Part shown: one piece after another, positions 18,693 to 27,850 of the stretch
Position numbering within the stretch: the stretch's first letter is position 1
Layout of the letters: every line of letters starts with the position of its first letter
Assembly (NCBI RefSeq): GCF_007005445.1
Contig: NZ_CP041387.1
Span: 3,311,001-3,375,000 of the forward strand
Direction of reading: 5' to 3'
Source: Rhodopseudomonas palustris
GTDB taxonomy: Bacteria; Pseudomonadota; Alphaproteobacteria; Rhizobiales; Xanthobacteraceae
Length of the DNA stretch: 64,000 nt
Notes under the pieces: generated by a model
What the model saw: the letters and a program-made list of their open reading frames with translations, nothing else
Told to the model about the DNA's origin: nothing
Database searches by the model: none
Program-made: the position numbers and the translations under genes

Positions 18693-18880
18693 CCGGCCGG
18701 CGGCGCATGGTTCGAGACGGCGCTACGCGCCACCTCACCGGGAGCTCGAGCCTGTTGTCAGCATTCGGAATGCGGAGTCGTGATCCCGCCGAGAACCGAG
18801 CCTGTATGCTCTGATGCCATGCATCGACATCAGGCACATGCGTGCGGCCCGATCGATGATACCGGTGTTCGCTGCGGTTG

Positions 18881-19756
18881 CTACTGCGCCCGTCGCCGCG
18901 GCGGACGTGGCTGCTCGGCGCGGGCGTCCGGTGGGGCCTGTTGCGCGGTGTTGCTCGGGCCGAACAGCACCCGGGTCGGGTTGCGGTCGAAATTGTTCAC
19001 CGCGCGGCTGATGTCGGCCAGCGTGCGGCGGCCGTCGAGGATCAGCGTGGCCGAGCGCTTGTCGAGGTTGTCGGCGAGTTCGCGGAACGACTTCACGGCC
19101 TGGAACAGCTCGCCGCCGTCCTTGCCGCCGGCCAGCGCGTCGATGCCCTGCATCACGCTGTCGGTCTTGGCGATCACGCTGTCGACCCGCGACACGATAC
19201 TGTCGATCTTGTCGGAGCTGCGCGCCAGCCCCGAGGTGAAGGTCTGCAAATTCTCCAGCGAGGTCTTCACCGACTCCTGATTGTCTGCAACCAGGCGGTT
19301 GACGTTGCGCAGCGTCGCCTTGATCGACTCGGAGATGTCCTGAAGCAGTTCGGGATCGGCGGTGAGCACCGGAGTGCCGTCGTCGTCGAGCGGCACCGGC
19401 GGGGCGGTTTCCGAACCGCCCTTCAACGAAATCGCGGCGACGCCGGTCAGGCCCTGGAATTCCAGACCGACCTGGGTGTCCTTGCGGATCGGCGCGGTGT
19501 TCTCGACCATCGCCAGCGCCACCACCCGGCGCGGATTGTCGAGCTTCACCGACACCACCTCGCCGACCCGGACGCCGTTGAAGTTGACGCTGCCGCCGTT
19601 GCGCAGGCCCGATGCCGCGCCCTCGAACACCACCCGCAGCGGGCTGCGCGCCTTGGTGGTGTGCAGGCTCTGAAACCACAGCACGAACCCGAGCGCCGCG
19701 GCGATCACCGCGAGGGTGAACGTCCCGATCAGGAAGTAATTCGCACGCGTTTCCAT
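18881..19756 (-). CDS. mlaD: MlaD-type MCE-domain lipid-binding protein
   Basis: This 291-residue protein has one N-terminal transmembrane anchor (NYFLIGTFTLAVIAAALGFVLWF) and a single MCE domain (~residues 38-120: LRVVFEGAASGLRNGGSVNFNGVRVGEV, then VGLEFQGLTGVAAISLKGG). A long helical region (~140-260) follows, with an Arg/Pro-rich tail. MlaD hexamers form the periplasmic ring of the phospholipid transporter. Here the helical extension is longer than in E. coli MlaD and may form the needle-like tube seen in other MCE proteins. It is the last gene of mlaE-mlaF-mlaD, with 137 bp between it and mlaF. No mlaC or mlaA is in the window. Confidence 0.85.
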   Translation of the reverse strand: METRANYFLIGTFTLAVIAAALGFVLWFQSLHTTKARSPLRVVFEGAASGLRNGGSVNFNGVRVGEVVSVKLDNPRRVVALAMVENTAPIRKDTQVGLEFQGLTGVAAISLKGGSETAPPVPLDDDGTPVLTADPELLQDISESIKATLRNVNRLVADNQESVKTSLENLQTFTSGLARSSDKIDSIVSRVDSVIAKTDSVMQGIDALAGGKDGGELFQAVKSFRELADNLDKRSATLILDGRRTLADISRAVNNFDRNPTRVLFGPSNTAQQAPPDARAEQPRPPRRRAQ

Positions 19757-19893
19757 TCGCCTCTACTCCACACCAGTTCGCGGCGCCGCCGGCTCGCGGG
19801 CCGCCGCGTCGCGCAGCAGGCTTTGAGCGCAGATTGCGGAAGCAAAACGACGCACCCACGGTGCGACGATCGAAATTTCCAGGCGCAGCCCGA

Positions 19894-20667
19894 TCATGGC
19901 GAACCGACCACCGCACGGGCACGCTTGCCGTGGAAATAAGAACGCAGCCACGGATGCTGCGAGGCCTGCATGTCGGCGATGGTTCCGGCCGCGATCACCT
20001 TGCCGTCCCCCAGCACCGCGATGCGGTCGCAGGCGGTATGCAGGCTGTCGAGGTCGTGGGTTACCATGAAAACCGTCAGGCCCAAAGTGCGCTGCAGCGT
20101 CCGCACCAGCTCGTCGAAGTCGCCGGCCCCGATCGGGTCGAGGCCCGAGGTCGGCTCGTCGAGAAATACCAGCTCCGGATCGAGCGCGAGCGCGCGCGCC
20201 AGCGCCACGCGCTTGATCATGCCGCCGGACAGTTCCGACGGATAGCGGTCGATCACTTCCGGCTTCAGCCCGACCATCACCAGCTTGGCGATGGTGATCT
20301 CGTCGAGCAGCCGCTGCGACAGCTTGAGATATTCCCGCACCGGGAACTGGATGTTCTGCCGCACGGTGAGCGACGAGAACAGCGCGCCCTGCTGGAACAG
20401 GATGCCCCAGCGCCGCTCGACGCCGCGGCGCTCGGCCTTGCCGGCCTTGTCGAGGTCGATGCCGAACACCTCGATGCTGCCGCTGAGCTTCGGCACCAGG
20501 CCGATGATGGTGCGGGTCAGCACCGACTTCCCGGCGCCGGACGGGCCGACGAAGCCGAGGATCTCGCCGCGGCGCACGTCGAGATCGAGGCCGTTCAGCA
20601 CCTTGGTGGCGCCGAACTGCACGGTGACGTCGCGCACCCGGATGATCGGATCGGCCGCTGCCGTCAT
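19894..20667 (-). CDS. mlaF: MlaF-type ABC transporter ATPase
   Basis: This 257-residue ABC ATPase carries Walker A GPSGAGKS (41-48), signature LSGGM (146-150), Walker B LVFLDE (166-171) and the switch His in VTHD. LSGGM instead of LSGGQ, followed by IKRVALARA, is typical of the MlaF/TGD3 subfamily that energises MCE lipid importers. The start lies 2 bp after the mlaE stop, so translation is likely coupled. It acts at the cytoplasmic face of the MlaEFD complex. Confidence 0.9.
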   Translation of the reverse strand: MTAAADPIIRVRDVTVQFGATKVLNGLDLDVRRGEILGFVGPSGAGKSVLTRTIIGLVPKLSGSIEVFGIDLDKAGKAERRGVERRWGILFQQGALFSSLTVRQNIQFPVREYLKLSQRLLDEITIAKLVMVGLKPEVIDRYPSELSGGMIKRVALARALALDPELVFLDEPTSGLDPIGAGDFDELVRTLQRTLGLTVFMVTHDLDSLHTACDRIAVLGDGKVIAAGTIADMQASQHPWLRSYFHGKRARAVVGSP

Positions 20668-20669
20668 CG

Positions 20670-21821
20670 TCAGATTCCAATTCCCGCAAAGAAGATCGCG
20701 AACACGCCGTCCATCACGATCACGAAGAAGATGCTCTTCACGACCGAGGCGGTGGTGTGGCGGCCGAGCGACTCGGCGCTGCCCTGCACCGCCAGCCCCT
20801 CGACGCAGGCGACGATACCGATCACCGCCGCCATCACCGGCGCCTTGATCATCCCGACGGTGAAATGATCGATCGAGATCGCATCGCGCAGCCGCAGCAG
20901 GAACGCCTCCGGATCGACGCCGCCGTACAGCCAGGCGACCAGGCCGCCGCCATACAGCGCCGCCATCGCGCCGAGGAAGGTGAGGATCGGTACCGCCAGC
21001 ACCAGCGCGATTAGCCGCGGAACGATCAGCACGTCGATCGGATCGAACCCCATGGTGCGCAGCGCGTCGATCTCCTCACGCATCTTCATCGAGCCGAGTT
21101 CGGCCGTATAGGCGCTTCCCGACCGGCCCGCCACCATGATCGCCACCAGCAGCACGCCGAGTTCGCGCAGCACCAGGACGCCGAGCATGTCGACCACGAA
21201 GACATCGGCGCCGAACTTGCGGAAATGGAAGATGCCCTGCTGCGCCACGATGCAGCCGATCAGGAAGGTGATCAGCAGGATGATCGGCACCGCATTCCAG
21301 CACACCTGTTCGAGGTGGTGGACGGTCGAGGTCAGCCGGAACGAGGTCGGCCGGATCACGATCCGGCCCAGCCCGGCCAGAACCGCTCCCATCATGCTGA
21401 TCAGCGCGACGATGTCGTCGAAGAACGCATACATGGTGCGGCCGAGGCGCTCGATCGGCGCGCGCAGCGCCCCGCCTCGCTTCGGCGCGGGCCCGGTTTC
21501 ACTGACCTGCCGGACCTCGTCGACCAGGCTGGCATAGTTGGCCGACAGCCCGGCAATCCGTGCCTCGGCGCCGGCCTGGCCGAGATTGCGCCGCAGCCGT
21601 TCGATCAGCCAGGCGCCGAAGGTGTCGAGCCGCGCGATGCCGGAGACGTCGATGAAGACGTCCGGCTTGCTGCCGCCGAGCCGTTCCGCTTCAGTGACCA
21701 GCCGCTCCAGTACCGGCGCGAACCGCGCCGTCCACGATCCCGAGGCGCACAGCGCCAGCCCTTCGGCACGCGCGATCCGTTCGAGCGACGGTCCGCCCTC
21801 CAACGCTATCTGCTGTGTCAT
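20670..21821 (-). CDS. mlaE: MlaE-type permease with N-terminal STAS domain
   Basis: The protein has 383 residues. Residues 1-110 form a STAS domain (PDVFIDVSGIARLDTFGAWLIERL), which replaces the separate MlaB subunit of E. coli. Residues ~125-383 form the MlaE permease: VCWNAVPIILLITFLIGCIVAQQG, then FVVDMLGVLVLRELGVLLVAIMVAGRSGSA, the EIDALRTMGFDPIDVLIVPR coupling helix, and four or five membrane helices. It is the first gene of the mlaEFD operon for phospholipid movement between inner and outer membrane. It is divergent from the dipeptide epimerase gene across 104 bp. Confidence 0.9.
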   Translation of the reverse strand: MTQQIALEGGPSLERIARAEGLALCASGSWTARFAPVLERLVTEAERLGGSKPDVFIDVSGIARLDTFGAWLIERLRRNLGQAGAEARIAGLSANYASLVDEVRQVSETGPAPKRGGALRAPIERLGRTMYAFFDDIVALISMMGAVLAGLGRIVIRPTSFRLTSTVHHLEQVCWNAVPIILLITFLIGCIVAQQGIFHFRKFGADVFVVDMLGVLVLRELGVLLVAIMVAGRSGSAYTAELGSMKMREEIDALRTMGFDPIDVLIVPRLIALVLAVPILTFLGAMAALYGGGLVAWLYGGVDPEAFLLRLRDAISIDHFTVGMIKAPVMAAVIGIVACVEGLAVQGSAESLGRHTTASVVKSIFFVIVMDGVFAIFFAGIGI

Positions 21822-21925
21822 TTTGAGCCAATCCGGGTTCGACCGTCACCTTGCGGGACAAGCGCTTTACCAGCCATACTTGTCAGCTCCGGGCAACCCT
21901 CGGTTTGAGCTGACAAGGCCTGCAA

Positions 21926-22921
21926 ATGAACTCCCTGATAGCGCCCGAACTGACCGGGCGCATCGAACGCTGGCCGATCGCCGGCGCTTTCACCATCAGC
22001 CGTGGAGCCAAGACCGAAGCGATCGTCGTGGTGGCCGAACTGCGCTGCGGCGACCATGTCGGCCGCGGCGAATGCGTGCCCTATGCGCGCTACGGTGAGA
22101 CGCCGGAGGGCGCGCTCGCCGCGCTGGAAACGATGCGCGGGCCGCTCGCCGATGGCCTCGATCGCGCCGCGCTGCAGGCCGCGATGCCGCCCGGCGCCGC
22201 CCGCAATGCGCTGGATTGCGCCCTCGTCGATCTGGAAGCGAAGGCGAGCGGCCGGCGGGCCTGGGAGTTGCTCGGCAGCGCGCCGCCGCGCCCGGCGACG
22301 ACGGCCTACACGATTTCGCTCGGCACGCCCGAAGCGATGGCCGAGGCCACCGTGAAGGCCGCAGCGCGGCCGCTGCTCAAGATCAAGCTCGGCGACGACG
22401 GGGATGATGCACGGATCGCTGCGGTGCGCCGCGCCGCGCCGAATTCCGAACTGATCGTCGATGCCAACGAAGCGTGGACGCCGGACAATCTCGCCCGCAA
22501 CCTCAACGCCTGCGCCGACGCCGGCGTGACTCTGGTCGAGCAGCCGCTGCCGGCCGGCCGCGACGATGCACTGAGCGAAATCGCTCGCCCGATCGCGGTG
22601 TGCGCCGACGAGAGCGTCCACGACCGCGCTTCGCTCGCCGCGCTGCGCGGCCGTTACGATGCGGTCAACATCAAGCTGGACAAGACCGGCGGACTCACCG
22701 AGGCGCTGGCGATGGCCGAGGCGGCGCAGGCGCTCGGCCTGCAGATCATGGTCGGCTGCATGGTGGCGACTTCGCTGGCGATGGCGCCCGCAATGCTGCT
22801 GACGCCGTTCGCCCGCTTCGTCGATCTCGACGGCCCGCTGCTGCTGGCGCGCGACCGCGACGACGGCCTGCGCTACGACGGCAGCACGGTCTATCCGCCC
22901 GACGCGGCGCTGTGGGGCTGA
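21926..22921 (+). CDS. L-Ala-D/L-Glu (dipeptide) epimerase, enolase superfamily
   Basis: This 331-residue protein has an enolase-type capping domain and barrel. Catalytic landmarks are Lys152-x-Lys154 in LLKIKLG, metal ligands Asp179 (VDAN), Glu205 (VEQPLP) and Asp228 (CADES), and Lys250 in NIKLDKTGG. This set matches the muconate-lactonizing subgroup that epimerises L-Ala-D/L-Glu in murein peptide recycling. Other dipeptides are possible. Its 3' end overlaps the convergent MFS transporter gene by 31 nt. If that transporter imports muropeptides, the pair could be functional, but this is only a guess. Confidence 0.85.
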   Translation: MNSLIAPELTGRIERWPIAGAFTISRGAKTEAIVVVAELRCGDHVGRGECVPYARYGETPEGALAALETMRGPLADGLDRAALQAAMPPGAARNALDCALVDLEAKASGRRAWELLGSAPPRPATTAYTISLGTPEAMAEATVKAAARPLLKIKLGDDGDDARIAAVRRAAPNSELIVDANEAWTPDNLARNLNACADAGVTLVEQPLPAGRDDALSEIARPIAVCADESVHDRASLAALRGRYDAVNIKLDKTGGLTEALAMAEAAQALGLQIMVGCMVATSLAMAPAMLLTPFARFVDLDGPLLLARDRDDGLRYDGSTVYPPDAALWG

Positions 22922-24099
22922 GCGGCGCCCGCCGGCGCCAGCAATCGTCGGCGCATCAGCACCAGCACCACCGCACCGGCGAGGCCCATCGCCGCCATCA
23001 TGTCATAGACCGCGAGGCCGTAGCGGGCGAACACCGCGCCGGAGGCAATCGACGCGCAGCTCATCACCAGCCCGGTCGCCGCGGTGTAGTAGCCCTGCCC
23101 GCGCGCGATTACATGGCCGGGCACGTGGCGGACCAGCAGCCCCATGGTGCCGACCTGGGTGAGGCCGAAGGTCAGACCGTGAAGTAACTGTACCGCGGTG
23201 AGCAGCGCCAGCGACGGATCCTGCGCGGTGACCAGCCAGCGCAGCACCGCGCTCAGCCCGCCGCCCAGCATCAGCCACATCGGCGACCAGGTGAACCGCG
23301 GCGACAGCGCGAACACCACGATCTCGGCGACGACGCCGAGCACCCACAGCACCGCGATCGTCGCGCCGCCGAGGCCGGCGTCCTGCCAGACGATCGACGC
23401 GAAAGTGTAGTATGCGGCGTGGCTGCCCTGGATCAGCGCCGCCGCGATAATGATCGCCAGGAAGGTCGGATTGCGCAGCAGCGCCGCGCCGCGCTGCGGC
23501 GTCGCCGATTTGGCCGGCGCATCGAGCGGCCGCAGGCCGAAGCCCGCCACCGCGCCGAACCAGGCGGCGGCGGCGATCAGCCAGATCAGATGCTCCGGCG
23601 CCACCACCTCGGCGAGCACGCCGCTGACCAGCGCACCGGCGATGAAGGCGGCGGAGCCCCACAGCCGCAGCGGCCCGTAGTTCAGCCCGTAGCGCGCCAC
23701 CGCCTTCAGCGCGTAGCCGTCGGTGAGCGGGACGATTGGCGTCCAGGCGCAGGCGGTGAGCACGAACACCACGAAGATCAGCAACGGCCCACGTATGATT
23801 CCGAGGAGGGTGAAACCGAGCGCTGTGATCAGTGCGGTGATGATCATTGCGACGCGAATCGCATTGCGCCGTTCGGCCGCCGCGGTGATGAAAGGCAGCA
23901 GCGTGAAGCGCGTCACCGCCGGCGCCGCGACGATCACGCCGATCCAGGAAGCCTCGATTCCAACGGCTTTCAGCCACACCGTGAAGAACGGCAGGTAGGT
24001 GCCGGTGACCGCGAAGGTGGTCGCGTAGAACAACGCGAGCCGGGATGCGAATCGCGTCGCGGCCGGCGATGGGGTGGGGATTTGTGATTCGAAAGACAT
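22891..24099 (-). CDS. MFS transporter, MFS_1-like / HcaT family
   Basis: The protein has 402 residues and 12 predicted membrane helices. The ATG at 24099 precedes SRLALFYATTFAVTGTYLPFFTVWLKAVG, the family's first helix. RLWGSAAFIAGALVSG and QGYYTAATGLVMSCASIASGAVF match the HcaT/LacY-like MFS_1-like family. The substrate is unknown; 3-phenylpropionate, nucleosides and sugars are all seen in relatives. The upstream frame in front of the chosen start lacks transmembrane character. It is divergent from the hypothetical protein at 24172, and its last 31 nt overlap the epimerase gene. Confidence 0.8.
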   Translation of the reverse strand: MSFESQIPTPSPAATRFASRLALFYATTFAVTGTYLPFFTVWLKAVGIEASWIGVIVAAPAVTRFTLLPFITAAAERRNAIRVAMIITALITALGFTLLGIIRGPLLIFVVFVLTACAWTPIVPLTDGYALKAVARYGLNYGPLRLWGSAAFIAGALVSGVLAEVVAPEHLIWLIAAAAWFGAVAGFGLRPLDAPAKSATPQRGAALLRNPTFLAIIIAAALIQGSHAAYYTFASIVWQDAGLGGATIAVLWVLGVVAEIVVFALSPRFTWSPMWLMLGGGLSAVLRWLVTAQDPSLALLTAVQLLHGLTFGLTQVGTMGLLVRHVPGHVIARGQGYYTAATGLVMSCASIASGAVFARYGLAVYDMMAAMGLAGAVVLVLMRRRLLAPAGAAQPHSAASGG

Positions 24100-24171
24100 C
24101 AATTCAATTGCGATTCGACGCGGATCGTGGTGATCGTTATCGTGACGCGCAGTGATTTGTGCAACGAGTCC

Positions 24172-25707
24172 ATGATGGCTGACGAAGCATTCGCCCTTTC
24201 GCCGATCTCCGCCCGACCGGCGATGCCGAGTGATGCGGACTACGACGCGATCCGCGAAGCCTTCATGGAGACCTCGCGCGGCCGCTGGTTCCTCACCGAA
24301 TACGCCAAGCGCAACCGCAATGCCGACACCAGCATGGTGCTCGACGCGGTGGCGCGGATCGAACAGACGCTCGCCGCACAGAAGCAGGCGCAATCCGATT
24401 CAGCGGCCGAGACGCTGGCGGCGCTGCGCGCGGTGATCGGCGAGGCGCGCGCCAACGTCGCCCGGGCGGTCGCGGCGCTGGACGATACGGCCACGCTGGC
24501 GGCGGCGCATCGCGGCAGCCGGGCGATCAGCGAGGTCGCTGCCACTTTGCGCGAATGCGGCGCCGACTCCCGGATCTGCGATCTGCTCGACCAGCAGGTC
24601 GCCGCCATCGACGGCGGTCACCGGCTGGTGGCGGCGATCGATCGCACGGCGATCGAAGCTGCGTTCGACCGGATGCTGCAGCATGTCGCGGCGATCTCGG
24701 GTGCTGCGCCCGACGCGGCGGCGCCCGAGCCGGCCCCCGCGGCGGCGACGCCCGCATCCGCGACCGACACCATGCCGGCTCCGGTGGCCGAACTGCAGCA
24801 GCCGGCACCTCAGGCCGCTGCTGCCGAGCCCCCCGCGCCCTCCGATGTGCCACCGCAGCCGGTCTCATCTCAGCCAGTCTCACCGCAGTCTCTCCCGACA
24901 CAGTCTCTCCCGCCGCAGCCTGACGCCTTGCAGGCAGTCGCGCCGGCGGCCGAGGCTGAGACCGGATTCACGGTGGTGACCGGCACTGCGGCTGACGAAC
25001 TCGAGTTCGTCGAACCGGCGGACGAGACCACGGCGACCGACGCCCCGACGGCCACCGCGGCCCCGGCGGCAGAACTGGAAGTTGCGGCTGCGGAGGTCGC
25101 AGAGCTCGAAACGCCGGCTGTCACCGGCCGGATCACCCAGCAGAGCGACGCCGAGGATCTGCTCGACGAAGTGGTGGCTCTGGACGCCGAAGGCTCCGAA
25201 GACGACGCCATGCTCGACCTGGTCGCCCGCGAGATGTCGGCGCCCGACGTCTCGGCGCCGTACCGGCCCGAGGACAACGCCTACGCGGCGGCTGCGGCCA
25301 GCACCGCCGAGGAGATCGAGTCCGACATCGTCGCGCTGCAGCAGGCGCTGAGCGAAGAGATCGAGCTTGCGCCGGAACCGATCGCTCGCGGCGACGCTCC
25401 GCCGTCCGTCGACGATCCGTTCGCGGCGCCGCCGGAGGCCGAGCCGGCCTTCGATCCCGTCGGCGAGATCGGTGAAGCGGCGCCCTTGGTGGCTTCGGCC
25501 GAGCCGATCGCCGTGCATTCCGCCGCTGCGCCGGTAGCGATCGCCACCGCGGCTGGCGCCGACGAAGTCACCCCCGCGGCTCCGACCTCGCTCGGCGCCG
25601 CGGCGATTGCCAGCGGCGCGGTTGCGGCCCCGCCGCCGATGCGCAGCGACGCGCTAGTGCCGATCCGGCGGATGAGCCAGGCCGAGAAGATCGCGTTCTT
25701 CTCGTAA
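24172..25707 (+). CDS. Conserved hypothetical Ala/Pro-rich acidic protein
   Basis: I do not recognise a function. The 511-residue protein has a conserved-looking N-terminal helical region (~residues 10-190) starting SDADYDAIREAFMETSRGRWFLTEYAKRNRNADT, with repeated alanine-rich helices. A ~300-residue low-complexity stretch follows, rich in Ala, Pro, Glu and Asp (including runs of PQ-x-VS and PQSL). The tail RRMSQAEKIAFFS is short and basic. There is no signal peptide or membrane helix. Similar proteins occur in Bradyrhizobiaceae, to my recollection. Tandem ATGs at 24172 and 24175 are the likely start; the frame extends upstream to 24127 without better evidence. It is probably cytosolic and largely disordered. 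Confidence 0.7.
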   Translation: MMADEAFALSPISARPAMPSDADYDAIREAFMETSRGRWFLTEYAKRNRNADTSMVLDAVARIEQTLAAQKQAQSDSAAETLAALRAVIGEARANVARAVAALDDTATLAAAHRGSRAISEVAATLRECGADSRICDLLDQQVAAIDGGHRLVAAIDRTAIEAAFDRMLQHVAAISGAAPDAAAPEPAPAAATPASATDTMPAPVAELQQPAPQAAAAEPPAPSDVPPQPVSSQPVSPQSLPTQSLPPQPDALQAVAPAAEAETGFTVVTGTAADELEFVEPADETTATDAPTATAAPAAELEVAAAEVAELETPAVTGRITQQSDAEDLLDEVVALDAEGSEDDAMLDLVAREMSAPDVSAPYRPEDNAYAAAAASTAEEIESDIVALQQALSEEIELAPEPIARGDAPPSVDDPFAAPPEAEPAFDPVGEIGEAAPLVASAEPIAVHSAAAPVAIATAAGADEVTPAAPTSLGAAAIASGAVAAPPPMRSDALVPIRRMSQAEKIAFFS

Positions 25708-25751
25708 GCAGTGGCTGCGGCGCGAACGCGTCCTCGAAATCAGGCTCGAAA

Positions 25752-26747
25752 TCAGGCAATCAGGCGGCTGAACAGGTCGGCATCGACATTACCGCCCGAC
25801 AGCACGATCGCGACGGTCTTGCCGCGCACGTCCAGCTTGCCGGCCAGCAGCGCCGCCAGCGCCACCGCGCCGCCCGGCTCCACCACCAGCTTCAGTTCCC
25901 GGAATGCGAACCCGACCGCGCGGCCGACCTCGGCATCCGACGCCGCGACGCCGCCGGCGAGCAGCACCCGGTTGATCGCGAAGGTGACCTCGCCCGGGAT
26001 CGACATCATCAGCGCATCACAGATGGTCCGGCCGCCCGCCGGATTCGACTCGCGGCGGTCCGCCACCAGCGAGCGGGCGTGATCGTCGAAGCCCTCAGGC
26101 TCGGCCGACATCGCCAGCGCCTGCGGGAAACGCGCCTTGACGGCGAGCGCGGTGCCGGCCACCAGCCCGCCGCCCGAAGCCGGCGCCACCACCAGGTCGG
26201 GTTCGACACCCAGCGCGGCGAGGTCTTCGGCGATTTCGCGGCCGACAGTGCCCTGCCCGGCGATCACCATCGGATCGTCGAACGGCCGCACCAGCGTCGC
26301 GCCGCTGCGCCCCGCGATGTCGCGGGCGATCGCCTCGCGGTCCTCGCGGTCGCGATCGTACAGCACCACCTCGGCGCCATAGCCCGCGGTGCGCTCGCGC
26401 TTCGAGGCCGGTGCGTCCGACGGCATCACGATGGTGGTGTGAACGCCGAGCAGTTGCGCCGCCGCCGCAACGCCCTGGGCGTGGTTGCCGGAGCTGAATC
26501 CGACCACGCCGGCGCGCCGGAGCTCCGGCGTGAGCGACGCCAGCTTGTTGTAGGCGCCGCGAAACTTGAACGAGCCGGTGCGCTGCAGGACTTCCGGCTT
26601 GAGGAAGACGCGGCCGCCGGTGGCGGCATCGAGTGCCGGCGAAGTCAGCAACGGCGTCCGCACCGCGACGGGCGCGAGCACTTCGGCAGCCGCATCGATA
26701 TCGGCGACGGAAACGGGCAGCACAGCGGGATTGATCATGACCGCCAT
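25752..26747 (-). CDS. Threonine/serine dehydratase-like PLP enzyme
   Basis: This 331-residue fold-type II PLP enzyme has PLP lysine Lys61 in GSFKFRGAYNK, the SSGNHAQGVA substrate loop and the phosphate-binding SGGGL near residue 190. The C-terminal VLSGGNVD is the hallmark of the threonine ammonia-lyase / serine racemase / hydroxyaspartate dehydratase group. It lacks the C-terminal ACT domains of biosynthetic IlvA, so it is probably a catabolic or detoxifying enzyme without isoleucine feedback. ATGs at 26747 and 26738 are both possible and neither has a clear ribosome site. It is convergent with the hypothetical gene. Confidence 0.85.
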   Translation of the reverse strand: MAVMINPAVLPVSVADIDAAAEVLAPVAVRTPLLTSPALDAATGGRVFLKPEVLQRTGSFKFRGAYNKLASLTPELRRAGVVGFSSGNHAQGVAAAAQLLGVHTTIVMPSDAPASKRERTAGYGAEVVLYDRDREDREAIARDIAGRSGATLVRPFDDPMVIAGQGTVGREIAEDLAALGVEPDLVVAPASGGGLVAGTALAVKARFPQALAMSAEPEGFDDHARSLVADRRESNPAGGRTICDALMMSIPGEVTFAINRVLLAGGVAASDAEVGRAVGFAFRELKLVVEPGGAVALAALLAGKLDVRGKTVAIVLSGGNVDADLFSRLIA

Positions 26748-26794
26748 CTAACGCGCAGCGGCGCGCGCCGACAAGGTGCGATGATACGTTCGGC

Positions 26795-27850
26795 TCAGGC
26801 CACCAGACAGTGCGGCTTGGCGCCTTCCGGGTTGGCCCGGGCCGCATCCAGCATCGACACGCAGCGCACGTTGTCGATGAAGGCCTGCGCCGAGGCTTCC
26901 CAGGTGTGATCGGCCGCAAAGCCGAGACACGCCTCCCGCGAGATCTCCAGCGCGCCGAGGCACGCCGCGTGCAGATCCTCGCTGAGCACGCCGACCGGCT
27001 CGTCGCCGATCACATCGCGCGGCCCGGTCACCGGATAGGCCGCGACCGGTACGCCGCTGGCGAGCGCTTCGAGCAGCACCAGCCCATAGGTGTCGGTCTT
27101 GCTCGGAAATACGAACACGTCGGCGGCGGCATAGACCTGCGCCAGGGCGTCGCCCTGTCTGGCGCCGAGGAACACCGCATTCGGAAAGTCGCGCTCCAGC
27201 GCCGCCCGCGCCGGGCCGTCGCCGACCACCACCTTGGTGCCGGGCAGATCGAGCGACAGGAAGGCTTCGAGGTTCTTCTCGACCGCGACACGGCCGACCG
27301 ACAGGAACACCGGCCGCGGCAGGCCGAGATCGGCGCCCTCGCGCGGGTGAAACAGATGCCCGTCGACGCCGCGCGGCCACAGCACGACATTGCGGAAGCC
27401 GCGGCCGCGGAGCTCGTCGGCGAGCGCCGGCGTCGCCGCCATCACCGCATGGCTGGCGCCGTGAAACCGGCGCAGCAGCGACCACACCCAGGACTCCGGG
27501 ATCGGCGCCCGCGCCGAGACGTATTCGGGGAAGCGGGTGTGGAAGCTGGTGGTGAAGCGCAGGCCGCGCTTGCGGCAATAGCGCCGCGCCGCCAGCCCGA
27601 TCGGCCCTTCGGTGGCGATGTGGATGCAATCGGCCTGCGCAGCGTTGATCAGACGCGCGACGCGGATCGGATTGGGGATCGCAATCCGCAGGTCTGGATA
27701 GCTCGGCAGCGCCATCGTCGGAAACGTCTCGGGCGTGAGGAACACGACCTCGACGCCGAGCGATTTCGCCGCCTCGGCCATCATCGTCAGCGTCCGCACC
27801 ACGCCGTTGACCTGCGGGTGCCAGGCGTCCGTCGCGATCAGGATACGCAT
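26795..27850 (-). CDS. GT4-family glycosyltransferase, MgtA/SqdX-like
   Basis: The protein has 351 residues. The ATG at 27850 overlaps the upstream gene's stop (TGATG), showing translational coupling. The N-terminus MRILIATDAWHPQVNGVVRTL, the acceptor region TTSFHTRFPEYVSAR, and the donor site SKTDTYGLVLLEALASGVPVAA place it with glycolipid glycosyltransferases such as sulfoquinovosyl-diacylglycerol synthase SqdX, PimB and MgtA. Coupling to a phosphoesterase and PmtA suggests the acceptor is a membrane lipid, for example diacylglycerol. The sugar is not known. Confidence 0.8.
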   Translation of the reverse strand: MRILIATDAWHPQVNGVVRTLTMMAEAAKSLGVEVVFLTPETFPTMALPSYPDLRIAIPNPIRVARLINAAQADCIHIATEGPIGLAARRYCRKRGLRFTTSFHTRFPEYVSARAPIPESWVWSLLRRFHGASHAVMAATPALADELRGRGFRNVVLWPRGVDGHLFHPREGADLGLPRPVFLSVGRVAVEKNLEAFLSLDLPGTKVVVGDGPARAALERDFPNAVFLGARQGDALAQVYAAADVFVFPSKTDTYGLVLLEALASGVPVAAYPVTGPRDVIGDEPVGVLSEDLHAACLGALEISREACLGFAADHTWEASAQAFIDNVRCVSMLDAARANPEGAKPHCLVA

